Assembly: GCF_001044425.1 (NCBI RefSeq)
Contig: NZ_LFML01000049.1
Span: forward strand, 1-64,000
Reading direction: 5' to 3'
Length of the DNA stretch: 64,000 nucleotides
DNA from: Streptomyces roseus
Lineage (GTDB): Bacteria; Actinomycetota; Actinomycetes; Streptomycetales; Streptomycetaceae
This document shows, piece by piece, positions 8,549-17,365 of the stretch. The notes beneath the pieces were generated by a model that searched no databases, was not told the DNA's origin, and was given only the letters and a program-made list of their open reading frames with translations. The stretch's first letter is position 1, and every line of letters starts with the position of its first letter. The position numbers and the translations under genes were made by a program.

Positions 8549-9994
8549 TCAGACCAGGCGGCGTATCTCCCCGCGCACCCGGTAGAAACCGCCCGAGGCC
8601 GCGTGCAGCCCGTCCACCACGTACCGGGCACCCGGCTCCCGGATCCCGCGCGGGAACTGCACGTTCCACGAGGGCTCGAAGCCGCCCGACACCACCTGCA
8701 CCCGCATCCGGCCGCCCTGCTGCACGCACTCCACCACCACACCGCCGGGCGGGGCCGCCGCCACCGAGACGGTCGCCACCGCCGAGGCGGAGGCCGCCGG
8801 GGTGAACACCGGCAGCGCGGCCGCCGACTTCACATCCACCGCCGTCGGCACCGAGCCCGCCTGGGCCGCCAGGATCGCCGCCTCGCTCGCGTCCATGCAG
8901 ATCAGGGACCCGTCCGTGGTGACCAGGTACAGCCGCTCGTCCAGGTACTGCATGGACAGGGCGGAACCGCCTCCCGTCCCCAGCTTCCACACCCGCCGCC
9001 CGTCGGCGTCGAAGCAGTACACCGACGCGGCGTTGTCGGCGGCGAAGACGTGCCGCCCGTCCGGTGAGGTGGCGCACGCGTACACCGCGTCGTCGCAGCG
9101 GTACGAGGCCTCCTCGGCGCCCGTCGCCTTCGACAGCCGCTGCACGGTGTGGCGCCCGGTGCCCGCGTAGACCGCGTCGTCCTCCTGCCAGCCGAACAGC
9201 ACGTTGCCGTTGGTCGGCCGGTGCCACAACTGCGCCCCGCCGTCGGCCGCGTACGCCGTCACGCCCTTGTTGTGCCCGTGGTAGACCGCCCGCCCGTCCG
9301 CCCGGACCATCCACGCGTTCGCCCCCGACGACCGCCGCGACCACTGGAACTCGTCCTCGTGGTCGATGACCGTCAGCCCGCCGCTGCGGTCGGACACGCT
9401 CAGCACGCCCTCGTGGATGTCGAGCCAGAAGATGTCCACATCCGCAGCGATGTCGTAGGCCCCGAACGGCACCTTCGAGGACAAGTCGTACACCGTGCCG
9501 TCGTCACAGCCCGCGTATATCCAGAAATCGTCTGCCACCAGGCATTTCACCCCGTCCGGCAGCGAGTACCGGGCCAGGACCTCGCCCCCGTGGCTCAGCG
9601 TGTGGACGTCCCCCGCCTGGTTCCCCACCCAGCAGCGGTCCTCGTCCACATGGATCCCGAACGCCGAGGAGCCCGTACGGAACCGCCACAGCACCGGGGC
9701 CACCGCCCGCGCCGTCGACGGCGCCGAGGTGACCTGGCGGCGCGAGACCGCCCGGGCCGCGCGCGCCCCGGCCACGGCCGGCGCGTACCCCTTGCGGACC
9801 TTCTCGCCGATCTTCTTGGCCGCGGCCGCCCGGGCCTTGTCGACGGTCGGGAACGAGGAGGTCTGGGACTGGCCGTCCGCGCCGATGCGCCCGTACCGCA
9901 CCGAGACGGCCGTGCCGTCCACGGTCACCTCGTAGAACTTGTGGGCACCGCCGCCCTCCTGCGACAGCTCCAGATACGTCGTCTCGCGAGCCAT
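8549..9994 (-). CDS. WGR domain fused to a beta-propeller
   Basis: A 481-residue protein. Residues about 5-80 form a WGR domain (FYEVTVDGTAVSVRYGRIGADGQSQ, then KARAAAAKKIGEKVRKGY), a nucleic-acid-binding module best known from PARP enzymes. From about residue 100 a repeating pattern of short beta blades with GxVY/GxVH and DG turns (AGDVHTLSHGG, DDGTVYDLSS, ADGRAVYHGHNKG, DGRHVFAADNAASVYCFDADG, TDGSLICMD) forms a WD40/PQQ-type propeller. No catalytic domain is seen, so it is probably a scaffold or sensor. Start ATG 9994 has GGGGAGGGG 6 nt upstream. It is divergent from the uridine-kinase-like gene. Confidence 0.85.
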   Translation of the reverse strand: MARETTYLELSQEGGGAHKFYEVTVDGTAVSVRYGRIGADGQSQTSSFPTVDKARAAAAKKIGEKVRKGYAPAVAGARAARAVSRRQVTSAPSTARAVAPVLWRFRTGSSAFGIHVDEDRCWVGNQAGDVHTLSHGGEVLARYSLPDGVKCLVADDFWIYAGCDDGTVYDLSSKVPFGAYDIAADVDIFWLDIHEGVLSVSDRSGGLTVIDHEDEFQWSRRSSGANAWMVRADGRAVYHGHNKGVTAYAADGGAQLWHRPTNGNVLFGWQEDDAVYAGTGRHTVQRLSKATGAEEASYRCDDAVYACATSPDGRHVFAADNAASVYCFDADGRRVWKLGTGGGSALSMQYLDERLYLVTTDGSLICMDASEAAILAAQAGSVPTAVDVKSAAALPVFTPAASASAVATVSVAAAPPGGVVVECVQQGGRMRVQVVSGGFEPSWNVQFPRGIREPGARYVVDGLHAASGGFYRVRGEIRRLV

Positions 9995-10073
9995 GACAGA
10001 CCCCTCCCCAAGGCCGGGCCAACGGCTCTTTCCCGCCGGTGATCCCTCGTGAAAAACGTTAGGGCCCGGCACT

Positions 10074-10079
10074 GACAAT
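10074..10079 (+). promoter_or_regulatory. -10-like box of the uridine-kinase-like gene
   Basis: GACAAT lies 6 nt before GTG 10086 and there is no ribosome site, which suggests a leaderless transcript. The match is weaker than TANNNT. Confidence 0.3.
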
Positions 10080-10085
10080 GGGCCC

Positions 10086-10739
10086 GTGCAGCTGGAAGCG
10101 ATCACATGGCAGCGGATGGCCGAGCGGCTCGCCGGCCACCTCGACGAACACGGTTCCCCGGCGGGGGAGGAGACCTGGCAGCGGGTGGGCATCGACGGAG
10201 CGCCCGCCGCCGACACCGGCGTGCTCGCCGGCCACCTCGCCGACGCGCTGCGCCTGCGCAGCCGCCCGGCCCTGGTGGTGGCGGCCGAGGGGTTCCTGCG
10301 CCCGGCCTCCCTCCGCTTCGAGTTCGGCCGGGAGGACGTGGACTCCTACCTCGGCGCCTGGTACGACACCTCCGCCCTGTGGCGCGAGGTGTTCGCCCCC
10401 ACCGACCCCGGCGGCACGGGTCGCGTGCTGCCCGACCTGTGGGACCCGGCGACCGACCGGGCGACCCGCAGCCCGTACGCCGAACTCCCGCCGGGCGGCG
10501 TCGTGATCGTGCACGGCCCGCTGCTGCTGGGCCACTGGTTCCCCTTCGACCTCAGCGTCCACATCCGCCTCTCCCCGGGGGCGCTGGCCCGCCGCACCGA
10601 GGAGTCCGCCCGCTGGACCCTGCCCGCCTTCGCCCGCTACGAGGCCGAGACCGACCCAGCGGCCCGGGCCGACGCGGTGGTCCGGGCCGACGACCCCCGC
10701 CACCCCGCCTGGACGGGACTCACCGGTCCCACCGGCTGA
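10086..10739 (+). CDS. Uridine-kinase-like protein with degenerate P-loop
   Basis: A 217-residue member of the uridine kinase/PRK-like fold. Supporting features are AEGFLRPASLRFEFGREDVDSYLGAWYDTSALWREV (residues about 62-100, the acceptor region) and IVHGPLLLGHWFPFDLSVHIRLS (a strand plus lid pattern), then LARRTEESARWTLPAFARYE. The expected Walker A, G-x(4)-GK[ST], is replaced by GIDGAPAADTGVLAG (about 35-49), with no Lys or the usual Ser/Thr. ATP-dependent kinase activity is therefore doubtful. Start GTG 10086 lacks a Shine-Dalgarno. Confidence 0.75.
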   Translation: MQLEAITWQRMAERLAGHLDEHGSPAGEETWQRVGIDGAPAADTGVLAGHLADALRLRSRPALVVAAEGFLRPASLRFEFGREDVDSYLGAWYDTSALWREVFAPTDPGGTGRVLPDLWDPATDRATRSPYAELPPGGVVIVHGPLLLGHWFPFDLSVHIRLSPGALARRTEESARWTLPAFARYEAETDPAARADAVVRADDPRHPAWTGLTGPTG

Positions 10740-10905
10740 CCGCCGCGCCCCCGGTCCGTCACGGACGTACGGGATCCGCGACAACGCCGTCGCGGGCCGG
10801 TGACGAACGGGATCCGGCCATCGCCCCCGCCCCCCGCCGCGGCCTACGTTGACACCACGCTTCGACGGCGCCCACCCGGTGGCGCCTTGGCAGGGGGAGA
10901 CGGCA

Positions 10906-11553
10906 ATGGGCGCAAGCGGTACGGCGGTTCAGGGCCCGAGACGGCTGCGGCGGCAGGCGGCCGCCGCCCTCGCGCTGTGCGGCGCCCTGACCCTCACGGC
11001 CTGCGACGGCGACGACGGCGGCGACGCGGGAGCCGCCGGCACGGGTCCCGGCGCGAGCACGGCGAGCCCCTCGGCCACGGCCCCCGCTCCCGCCCCCACC
11101 GCGCCCGGCGGAGCGACGCCGGCCGCCTCCCCGGCGTCCCCGAAGAAGCCGAGCCCGAGCGCGAGCGCCCCGGACAAGCCGAAGCCGCCCGCACCCGGAC
11201 CCGCCTGCGCCTCCAAGGACGCCGTCTCGCCGAACGAGATCGCCGTCAACCGCTACACCCCCGAGGGCGGCCAGTACAGCCTGATCGTCAAGCGCGGCCA
11301 CTGGGGCTGCCCCGTCGCCGGCGGCGCCACCCCCTTCGTGACCGTCGGCGAGGAGACCTGGATCCCGATCGCCGAGGACGCCGCGATCGGCGTCCACGCC
11401 CCCATCCTCTCCGGCTCCGCGAACAAGCCGATCACCACGCATGAGCTCACGTCCTGGCTGGAGACCCACCCGAACAAGGGCCTGGTCTTCCACTACGACG
11501 TGAACAAGGCGGGCGTGATCGTCACCCTCGGCCAGGAGGAGTACACCTCGTAG
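10906..11553 (+). CDS. Putative lipoprotein
   Basis: A 215-residue exported protein. Residues 13-35 are a lipoprotein signal peptide (RRLRRQ, then AAAALALCGALTLTAC) with lipobox LTAC. A long Ala/Pro/Ser/Thr linker follows (about 40-100), then a C-terminal globular part with two Cys (about 104 and 131) and many beta-like segments (GQYSLIVKRGHWGCPVAG, ITTHELTSWLETHPNKGLVFHYDV). No family is recognised. ATG 10906 follows CAGGGGGAGA at a good distance. The 3' end overlaps the convergent kinase gene by 32 bp. Confidence 0.78.
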   Translation: MGASGTAVQGPRRLRRQAAAALALCGALTLTACDGDDGGDAGAAGTGPGASTASPSATAPAPAPTAPGGATPAASPASPKKPSPSASAPDKPKPPAPGPACASKDAVSPNEIAVNRYTPEGGQYSLIVKRGHWGCPVAGGATPFVTVGEETWIPIAEDAAIGVHAPILSGSANKPITTHELTSWLETHPNKGLVFHYDVNKAGVIVTLGQEEYTS

Positions 11554-12505
11554 CCACGCCCGGGGCCGAAGACACCTCCTGCGGGCGCCCGCCCAGCCGG
11601 GTCACGGCACGCGCGGCGGCCCGGCACCCGGCCCGCGCCGCGTCCGCGGGCCCCGCTCCCGCGAGCCGGGCCGCCAGGAACCCGCCGGTGAACGCGTCCC
11701 CGGCCCCCGTCGAATCCACGGCCTCGGCCGGCTCCGCCGACACCTCGGCGGTCACCCGGCCCCCCTCCGCCACGAGCGCCCCGGCCGCACCCCGGGTGAC
11801 CACCACCAGCGGCACCCGCCGGCTCAGCCCGGCCGCCGCCCGCGCCGCCCCGGCCCCCTCCGGCAGGCCGGCCAGCAGCCGCGCCTCGTCCTCGTTGGGC
11901 AGCAGTACGCCGATCCCCGCCACCGCGTCGAGGAAGCGCTCCGGACCCAGCCCGGCCAGGAACCCCGCCGAGGCCGGGTCCACGCTCACCGGCACGCCCC
12001 GGGCGCGGGCGGCCCGCAGCGCGACCAGGGCCAGTTCGCGGCTGCTGTCGGCGAAGAAGAGGTAGCCGGACAGGTGCAGATGGCCGGCGCCGTCCAACAG
12101 GGCCGGATCCCAGTCCTGCCGGCTCAGCCGCAGCGCGGCGCCGCTGTCCGTGAGGAAGGTGCGCTCCGCGTCCTTGCCGACCAGCGCCACCACCGTCCCG
12201 GTCGGCTCGGCCGGATCGACCACCAGCCGCGGCCGCACCCCCGCGTCCCGCAGGCACCGCTCGTGCCACCGGGCCGATTCCGCGCCCACCCGCGCGAGCA
12301 GGCGGACGTCCGCCACCCCCGCGTGGGCCGCCCAGCAGGCCGCGTTGGCCCCGGCGCCGCCCGGCAGGGTCCGGATCCGAGCGGCCGTGTCCGTGGCCGG
12401 CGTCAGAGGCTCCGGATGCACCGCCACGATGTCCGTGACCACGTCCCCGACGACCAGCAGCGCCCCGGGCGCCCCGGCGGGCTCCCGGTCGGCAGCCGCC
12501 GTCAC
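11522..12505 (-). CDS. PfkB-family kinase, probable pseudouridine kinase
   Basis: A 327-residue PfkB/ribokinase-fold kinase. Signature 1 appears as PGGAGANAACWAAHAG (about 47-62) and signature 2 as DSTGAGDAFTGGFL (about 265-278), with the catalytic Asp of GAGD. Because it is coupled to psuG it most likely phosphorylates pseudouridine to pseudouridine 5'-phosphate, which PsuG then cleaves; a sugar substrate cannot be excluded. Start GTG 12505 forms a 4-nt GTGA overlap with the psuG stop, a sign of translational coupling. It converges with the lipoprotein gene. Confidence 0.85.
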   Translation of the reverse strand: MTAAADREPAGAPGALLVVGDVVTDIVAVHPEPLTPATDTAARIRTLPGGAGANAACWAAHAGVADVRLLARVGAESARWHERCLRDAGVRPRLVVDPAEPTGTVVALVGKDAERTFLTDSGAALRLSRQDWDPALLDGAGHLHLSGYLFFADSSRELALVALRAARARGVPVSVDPASAGFLAGLGPERFLDAVAGIGVLLPNEDEARLLAGLPEGAGAARAAAGLSRRVPLVVVTRGAAGALVAEGGRVTAEVSAEPAEAVDSTGAGDAFTGGFLAARLAGAGPADAARAGCRAAARAVTRLGGRPQEVSSAPGVATRCTPPGRG

Positions 12506-13428
12506 GGACGCGCCGCCCAGGCCCCCGCGATCCTGGCCCCGAGCGCGACGTTGCCCCGTACCGCCGCCAGGTTGGCCTCCAGCGAGGCCCCGCCCGTGGC
12601 CCGTACCAGGAACTCCAGCAGGAACGGGGTCACGGCCTGTCCCGTGATCCCGCGCGCGCGGCACTCCTCCAGGGCCTCGGCCAGCACCCGGTCGTGCACG
12701 CGTGGATCCAACTGCTCCGCCTCCGCGACCGGATTGGCGACCAGCAGCGCCGCGTCCGGCCCGCCGAGGGCGTCCTGGGCGGCCATCACCGCGGCCACCT
12801 CCTGCGGCCGGTGGACGGTCCACTCCACCGGCTCGCCGGAGCTGGCCAGGTAGAACCCGGGGAAACGTTCCGTCCCGTACCCCAGGACGCCCACCCCGAG
12901 CGTCTCCAGCCGCTGCAGCGTCGCCGGTACGTCCAGGATGGACTTCACCCCGGCGCACACCACCGTGATGCGCGTGCGCGCCAGCAGCGCCAGGTCCGCC
13001 GACTCGTCCTGGGTCTGCGCGTACTCCCGGTGTACGCCGCCCAGCCCGCCCGTGGCGAAGACTCGCAGCCCCGCCCGCGCGGCCAGGAAGGCCGTCGCGG
13101 ACACCGTCGTCGCACCGGTCGCGCCCGTGGCGAGGGCGGGCGCCAGGTCCCGGTGGCCGAGCTTGCGCACCCCCTCGCCGCCGGCGATCCGCTCCAGCTG
13201 CGCCTTGTCGAGCCCGGCGTACGCCACTCCGTCGACGACGGCGATCGTGGCGGGGACCGCGCCCTCGGCGCGCACCAGCGCCTCCAGTTCCGCGCCCACG
13301 GCGAGATTGCGGGGGCGCGGCAGGCCGTGCGCGATGATCGTCGACTCCAGCGCCACGACGGGACGGCGCCGCTCCAGCGCCTCGCGGACCTCTTCGGACA
13401 GGACGGGGACCTCGAATGATGTGTGCAT
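12502..13428 (-). CDS. psuG: Pseudouridine-5'-phosphate glycosidase
   Basis: PsuG reversibly splits pseudouridine 5'-phosphate into uracil and ribose 5-phosphate, in the cytoplasm. The 308-residue protein covers the whole family length. Diagnostic segments are VALESTIIAHGLPRPRNL (about 25-42), VVDGVAYAGLD, a Lys in KLGHRDL, TVSATAFLA, FATGGLGGVHR, VVCAGVKSILD (catalytic Lys in GVKS), GVLGYGTERFPGFY and LLVANPV. Start ATG 13428 matches the usual N-terminus. It is the first gene of a two-gene operon with the PfkB kinase (GTGA overlap), which in other bacteria supplies the substrate. Confidence 0.95.
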   Translation of the reverse strand: MHTSFEVPVLSEEVREALERRRPVVALESTIIAHGLPRPRNLAVGAELEALVRAEGAVPATIAVVDGVAYAGLDKAQLERIAGGEGVRKLGHRDLAPALATGATGATTVSATAFLAARAGLRVFATGGLGGVHREYAQTQDESADLALLARTRITVVCAGVKSILDVPATLQRLETLGVGVLGYGTERFPGFYLASSGEPVEWTVHRPQEVAAVMAAQDALGGPDAALLVANPVAEAEQLDPRVHDRVLAEALEECRARGITGQAVTPFLLEFLVRATGGASLEANLAAVRGNVALGARIAGAWAARP

Positions 13429-13657
13429 GTCCCATCCATGGCACGCGATCCCGGCCGCCAAACGCCGCCGCCGCACCCGTGCGGAACCGCTCCGCGTGGC
13501 GTGCCCGCCGAACTCCCGGACCCGCGCGCCCGCTACGGCGAGCCCGCCGGCCGGGACCACACACAGGACGCGGCCCCGGGACCGGCTGGACAGGTTGACC
13601 GCTCCGGCGGGCGGAGCATGGACGTTGTGGTCACCGCGGCGCGCCGGACGAGCGGAT

Positions 13658-13663
13658 TAGGGT
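13658..13663 (+). promoter_or_regulatory. -10 box of the small cupin gene
   Basis: TAGGGT ends 8 nt before ATG 13672. The GGGTGA inside it could also act as a weak ribosome site, so leaderless status is only suggested. Confidence 0.35.
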
Positions 13664-13671
13664 GACTCGCC

Positions 13672-14034
13672 ATGAGCACCAGTGAGCACGGTCCCGCCTC
13701 GTTCGCCGTATCCGTACCGGACGCCGAACTGGAGGTCGAGGACCTCGATCCCGGCCAGATCCTCTCCGGCGAGCCCGTCGTGACGGGCAAGGTGCTGTGG
13801 GAGTCCCCCGACGGCAGGCAGGTGCGCGGCATCTGGCAGATCACCCCGGGCGTGGTCACCGACACGGAGGCCGACGAGCTGTTCGTCGTGGTCAGCGGTC
13901 GCGCCACCATCGAGGTGGAGGGCGGCGCGACCCTGGAGGTGGGCCCCGGCTCCGCCTGCGTGCTCCGGGAGGGCGACAAGACCACCTGGACCGTCCACGA
14001 GACGCTGCGCAAGGCCTACCACATCAGCTGCTAG
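13672..14034 (+). CDS. Cupin_3 (DUF861-like) protein
   Basis: A 120-residue protein matching the cupin_3 group: SPDGRQVRGIWQITPG, TDTEADELFVVVSGRATIEVEGG (about 62-84) and GPGSACVLREGDKTTWTVHETLRKAYHI (about 88-116). Members sit near diverse enzymes; most are of unknown function. It is monocistronic and converges with the MFS gene with an 11-bp overlap. Confidence 0.85.
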   Translation: MSTSEHGPASFAVSVPDAELEVEDLDPGQILSGEPVVTGKVLWESPDGRQVRGIWQITPGVVTDTEADELFVVVSGRATIEVEGGATLEVGPGSACVLREGDKTTWTVHETLRKAYHISC

Positions 14035-15331
14035 GGGCAGCAGCAGCGGGGGCGGGCGCGGCGGGGTGGCGGCGCGCGGTGAACAGGGCCAGCGCCGCCA
14101 TCGGCAGCAGCAGGGCCGCGCCGATCGCGTTCAGCCAGCCGTAGCCCGCGTGCGACATGACCAGCCCGGCGGCGGCGCCGCCCACGCCCGCGCAGGTGTT
14201 CATCGTGAGGTCGCTCAGACCCTGTACGGCCGCCCGCGCGGACTGCGGCACCGAGTCGGTGAGCAGGGCCGAGCCGGAGACCATCCCGGCGGACCAGCCG
14301 AGGCCGAGCAGGAACAGCCCGACCGCGCTCTGCGCGTGGCTCGGCCCGGCGGTGCCGGCGAGCAGGGCGGCCACCGACAGCAGACCGGCCGCCAGCCCGA
14401 TCACGGCCAGCCGGCCGACCCGGTCCGCGAGCCAGCCCATGACCGGGGAGAAGGCGAACATGCCCGCGATGTGACCGCTGATCACCAGGCCGACGAGCTC
14501 CAGCGTGGCGCCGTGGTGGCCCAGGTCGACCGGGGTCATCACCATGATCGAGACCATGGCGGTGTGGGACACCGCGACGGTGACCAGGGCCAGGCGCGCC
14601 CGGGGCGAGGCCCTGACGGCCGCGAACCCGGCGCGCAGCGAGCGGCCGCCCTTGGCCTGCTCCGCGGGCGGGGCCAGCTCCCGGGCCGTCAGCAGCGGGT
14701 CGGGCCGCAGGAACAGTGCGAGCACCGTGCCGGTGAGGACGAAGACGGCGCCGGCCCACACGAAGGGGCCCGCCGTCTGGGGTATCGAGGTCCCGGCGAA
14801 GCTGCGGCCGGCCGGGGCGGAGAGGTTGGGGCCGAGCACCGCGCCCAGGGTCGACGCCCAGACGACGAGGGAGACGGCCCGGGCCCGGCGGTCGGGGGCG
14901 GCGAGGTCGGCGGCCGCGAAGCGGGCCTGGAGGTTGGCGGAGGAGGCGGCGCCGAAGGCGGCCATGCCGAGCATCAGCAGCGGGAAGTTCTTGATCGTGG
15001 CGGCCAGGACCACCAGGCCCGCGCCGAGCGCGCCGATCCCGTACCCGAGGACCAGCCCCGGCCGCCGGCCGCGCGCCGTCATCAGGGCGGCGAGCGGGAG
15101 CGAGACCGCCGCGGTGCCGATCACGGCGGCCGTGGAGGCGAACCCGGACAGCGCCTCGGTGCCGCTGACCTCCGTGGCGAGGACCGGGGCGAGGGCGATG
15201 CTGATGGGCACGCCGACGCCGCCCAGCATCTGGCTCGCGATCAGTACCGAGGAGACGCGGCGCTGGAGCCGGGGCAGGTCCGCGGGGCTCACGGGCGGGG
15301 CGGTGCGGGCGGTGCCGGATATCGCGGTCAT
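14024..15331 (-). CDS. MFS transporter
   Basis: A 435-residue major facilitator with about 12 hydrophobic helices. The cytoplasmic loop motif between helices 2 and 3 reads MTARGRRPGLVLGYG (about 83-97), and its counterpart in the second half is GWLADRVGRLAVIG. The profile fits a drug or metabolite exporter; the substrate cannot be read. Start ATG 15331 follows a G-rich purine run (GGGGGTG). It is a single-gene unit between convergent cupin and the ogt gene transcribed in the same direction. Confidence 0.85.
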   Translation of the reverse strand: MTAISGTARTAPPVSPADLPRLQRRVSSVLIASQMLGGVGVPISIALAPVLATEVSGTEALSGFASTAAVIGTAAVSLPLAALMTARGRRPGLVLGYGIGALGAGLVVLAATIKNFPLLMLGMAAFGAASSANLQARFAAADLAAPDRRARAVSLVVWASTLGAVLGPNLSAPAGRSFAGTSIPQTAGPFVWAGAVFVLTGTVLALFLRPDPLLTARELAPPAEQAKGGRSLRAGFAAVRASPRARLALVTVAVSHTAMVSIMVMTPVDLGHHGATLELVGLVISGHIAGMFAFSPVMGWLADRVGRLAVIGLAAGLLSVAALLAGTAGPSHAQSAVGLFLLGLGWSAGMVSGSALLTDSVPQSARAAVQGLSDLTMNTCAGVGGAAAGLVMSHAGYGWLNAIGAALLLPMAALALFTARRHPAAPAPAAAAPSS

Positions 15332-15492
15332 GCCGTACACCCCCGTCGCGGCGGCGCAGGGCTGTGGACGGGCGCGGTGCGGCCGGAGGCGGTGGAAGTG
15401 GTCACCGCGGCAGTTTCCCACCCCCGGTGGCTGGACGGAACGGCCTCGCGCCCCCCTGCGATCCCCGGGCCCGCGCCCCCGGCCCCCACCCG

Positions 15493-16056
15493 TCAGAACA
15501 GCGGCTGCGGCAGGACGCCCTCCAGGGCCAGCAGGCTGCGCTTGGTCTCCACCCCGCCGCCGAAGCCGCCGATCCCGCCGTCGTTCTCCACGACCCGGTG
15601 GCAGGCCACCACCAGCGGCAGCGGGTTCGACCCCATGGCGTTGCCCACGGCCTGGGCCGCGCCCGGCTGGCCGACCCGGGCCGCGAGCTCCCCGTACCCG
15701 ACGACCGCCCCGTACGGCACCGAGCGGTCCAGCTCCTGGAGCACCTGCCGGTTGAAGCCGGAGCTGAGCCGCCAGTCCAGCGGCAGCTCGAAGCGTTTGA
15801 GCGAGCCCGCGAAGTACGCCTTCAGTTGGCGTATCGGCTCGGCGAGCAGCACCTCCTGCCCCGGCGCCGGGCGCCGGGCGTCGGCGCCGAGCCGCGAGAC
15901 GAGGGAGTCGATCATCTTGTCGATCCGGTCCGGCGCGGCATGGAACTCGACCCGGACCAGCCCCTCCGGGGTCGCGGCCAGGAGCAGGGGGCCGATGTCG
16001 CTGGGGACGACGGTCCATTCCAGGTGCGGCCCGCGGGGCCGCTCGGTGCTGTCCAC
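15493..16056 (-). CDS. ogt: Methylated-DNA--protein-cysteine methyltransferase
   Basis: This suicide enzyme moves an alkyl group from O6-alkylguanine onto its own cysteine, repairing DNA directly. The 187-residue protein has an N-terminal domain and a C-terminal catalytic domain: VPYGAVVGYGELAARVGQPGAAQAVGNAMGSNPLP..VVACHRVV (about 113-155). The active-site Cys is in ACHRV, where most family members have PCHRV. The Arg finger region (SSGFNRQVL) precedes it. Start GTG 16056 has TACCGT 6 nt upstream and GGAGGG directly adjacent. Confidence 0.9.
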   Translation of the reverse strand: MDSTERPRGPHLEWTVVPSDIGPLLLAATPEGLVRVEFHAAPDRIDKMIDSLVSRLGADARRPAPGQEVLLAEPIRQLKAYFAGSLKRFELPLDWRLSSGFNRQVLQELDRSVPYGAVVGYGELAARVGQPGAAQAVGNAMGSNPLPLVVACHRVVENDGGIGGFGGGVETKRSLLALEGVLPQPLF

Positions 16057-16062
16057 CCCTCC

Positions 16063-16068
16063 ACGGTA
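16063..16068 (-). promoter_or_regulatory. -10 box of ogt, leaderless type
   Basis: Read on the minus strand, TACCGT ends 6 nt before GTG 16056. The intervening GGAGGG touches the start codon, too close for a normal ribosome site. Confidence 0.4.
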
Positions 16069-16107
16069 AGGGGAGGGTCCGACAACCCGGCCTGCGGGCC
16101 GACGGCG

Positions 16108-17106
16108 CTACTTCGCGGACCGCCCCTGGCGGGCGAAGGCCCCCAGCACCGCGTGCCGCACCACGTCCGGGGCGTTGGTGATGATCCCGTCCACGCCCAT
16201 CCCCTGCACCTTCCGGGCCGTCGCCGCGTCGTCGACGATCCAGGTGTCCACCTCCATCGCCTTGCCGTGGGCGCCCCGCAGGTCGTGCACCGCCGCCACC
16301 CAGTCGGCCGAGATGGTGGTGTGCCACGGGTTGATCCGGTCCGTGAACCGGGCGTACTTCGGCAGGTCGGCGACGGTCGGGGTGCCCAGGAAGGCCGTCA
16401 CGAGGTCCGGGCGCAGGTCGTGCACGATGCGGACGGAGTCGGCGCTGAAGCTCTGGACGACCAGCCGGCGCTGCACGTGGTCCGCGTCGAGCCAGCCGGC
16501 GTCGTCCAGCACCTGGAGCGTCTGCTTCTCGACGCCGGGGTAGAGCTCGGGCTTCTTGGTCTCCAGGAGCAGCCGCTGGCGGTTGTGGTCCACCCGGTCG
16601 AGGTACTGGCGCAGGGTGGGCACGCGCTCGCCCGCGAACTCCTCGCCGAACCAGCTGCCCGCGTCGAGGGTGGCGATCTCCGCCGCCGTGAAGTCCTTGA
16701 CCCGCCAGGGCTTGCGGTCGGGGAAGGCCTGCTCGACGTCGGTGGTGCGGGCCAGGGTGTCGTCGTGGACCACGACCAGCTCGCCGTCCTTGGTGCGCTG
16801 GACGTCGTTCTCGACCCAGTCGAAGCCCAGCCGCCTCGCGAGGTCGATCGCGGCGAGGGTGTTCTCCGGGGCGTACGCCGAGGCGCCGCGGTGGGCGTAC
16901 ACGACGGGACCCAGCAGTCCCGGAGCGCCTGCGGGGCCTGCGGTGCCGGCGGGGCCTGCAGTGCCTGCGGGGGCGCCGGGGCCGGAGCCGGAGGGGGAGG
17001 AGGGGACGGAGGGACCGGTGGCGGCGGAGGCGGCCGTCCCGCCCAGCAGGGTCAGGGTGAATCCCAGGAATGCGGCGGCGGCCGCGGCGGCGGGTCGGAC
17101 GTACAT
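16108..17106 (-). CDS. Secreted glycerophosphodiester phosphodiesterase
   Basis: GDPDs hydrolyse glycerophosphodiesters to glycerol 3-phosphate and an alcohol, serving phosphate and carbon scavenging. The 332-residue protein has a signal peptide (about 1-29, ending ASA-A) and a Gly/Pro/Ala linker of near repeats ([19 protein letters not shown], about 44-63). The GDPD barrel then follows: [15 protein letters not shown] (catalytic His, about 69-83), [23 protein letters not shown] (metal Glu/Asp and second His) and [14 protein letters not shown] lies 7 nt before ATG 17106. Confidence 0.92.
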   Translation of the reverse strand: MYVRPAAAAAAAFLGFTLTLLGGTAASAATGPSVPSSPSGSGPGAPAGTAGPAGTAGPAGAPGLLGPVVYAHRGASAYAPENTLAAIDLARRLGFDWVENDVQRTKDGELVVVHDDTLARTTDVEQAFPDRKPWRVKDFTAAEIATLDAGSWFGEEFAGERVPTLRQYLDRVDHNRQRLLLETKKPELYPGVEKQTLQVLDDAGWLDADHVQRRLVVQSFSADSVRIVHDLRPDLVTAFLGTPTVADLPKYARFTDRINPWHTTISADWVAAVHDLRGAHGKAMEVDTWIVDDAATARKVQGMGVDGIITNAPDVVRHAVLGAFARQGRSAK

Positions 17107-17353
17107 GTGCGTTCTCCTCGTTTCGGGAGCCCTGTTCCTGCGTCAGACGCGTGCGGACTGGCAGACGTTGCGGCGATGCACTACACGGGTGACCTTTACG
17201 GCGATCATGCGGTCGAAGATCACCGCGCCGCCACCGAACTACGACAAACGGACCAGAACGGGGGACGTCCGCACCGCCCGCCGGACGCGCCGGGCCGCAG
17301 CCCGCCGGAGCGCCCGCGAGCCGCGCGGCTGCGTGAGTGTCGGTGGGGGGTCG

Positions 17354-17359
17354 TACGGT
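17354..17359 (+). promoter_or_regulatory. -10 box of uvrB, leaderless type
   Basis: TACGGT ends 6 nt before ATG 17366 and no Shine-Dalgarno is present, so the uvrB mRNA probably begins at the start codon. Confidence 0.5.
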
Positions 17360-17365
17360 GGACTC

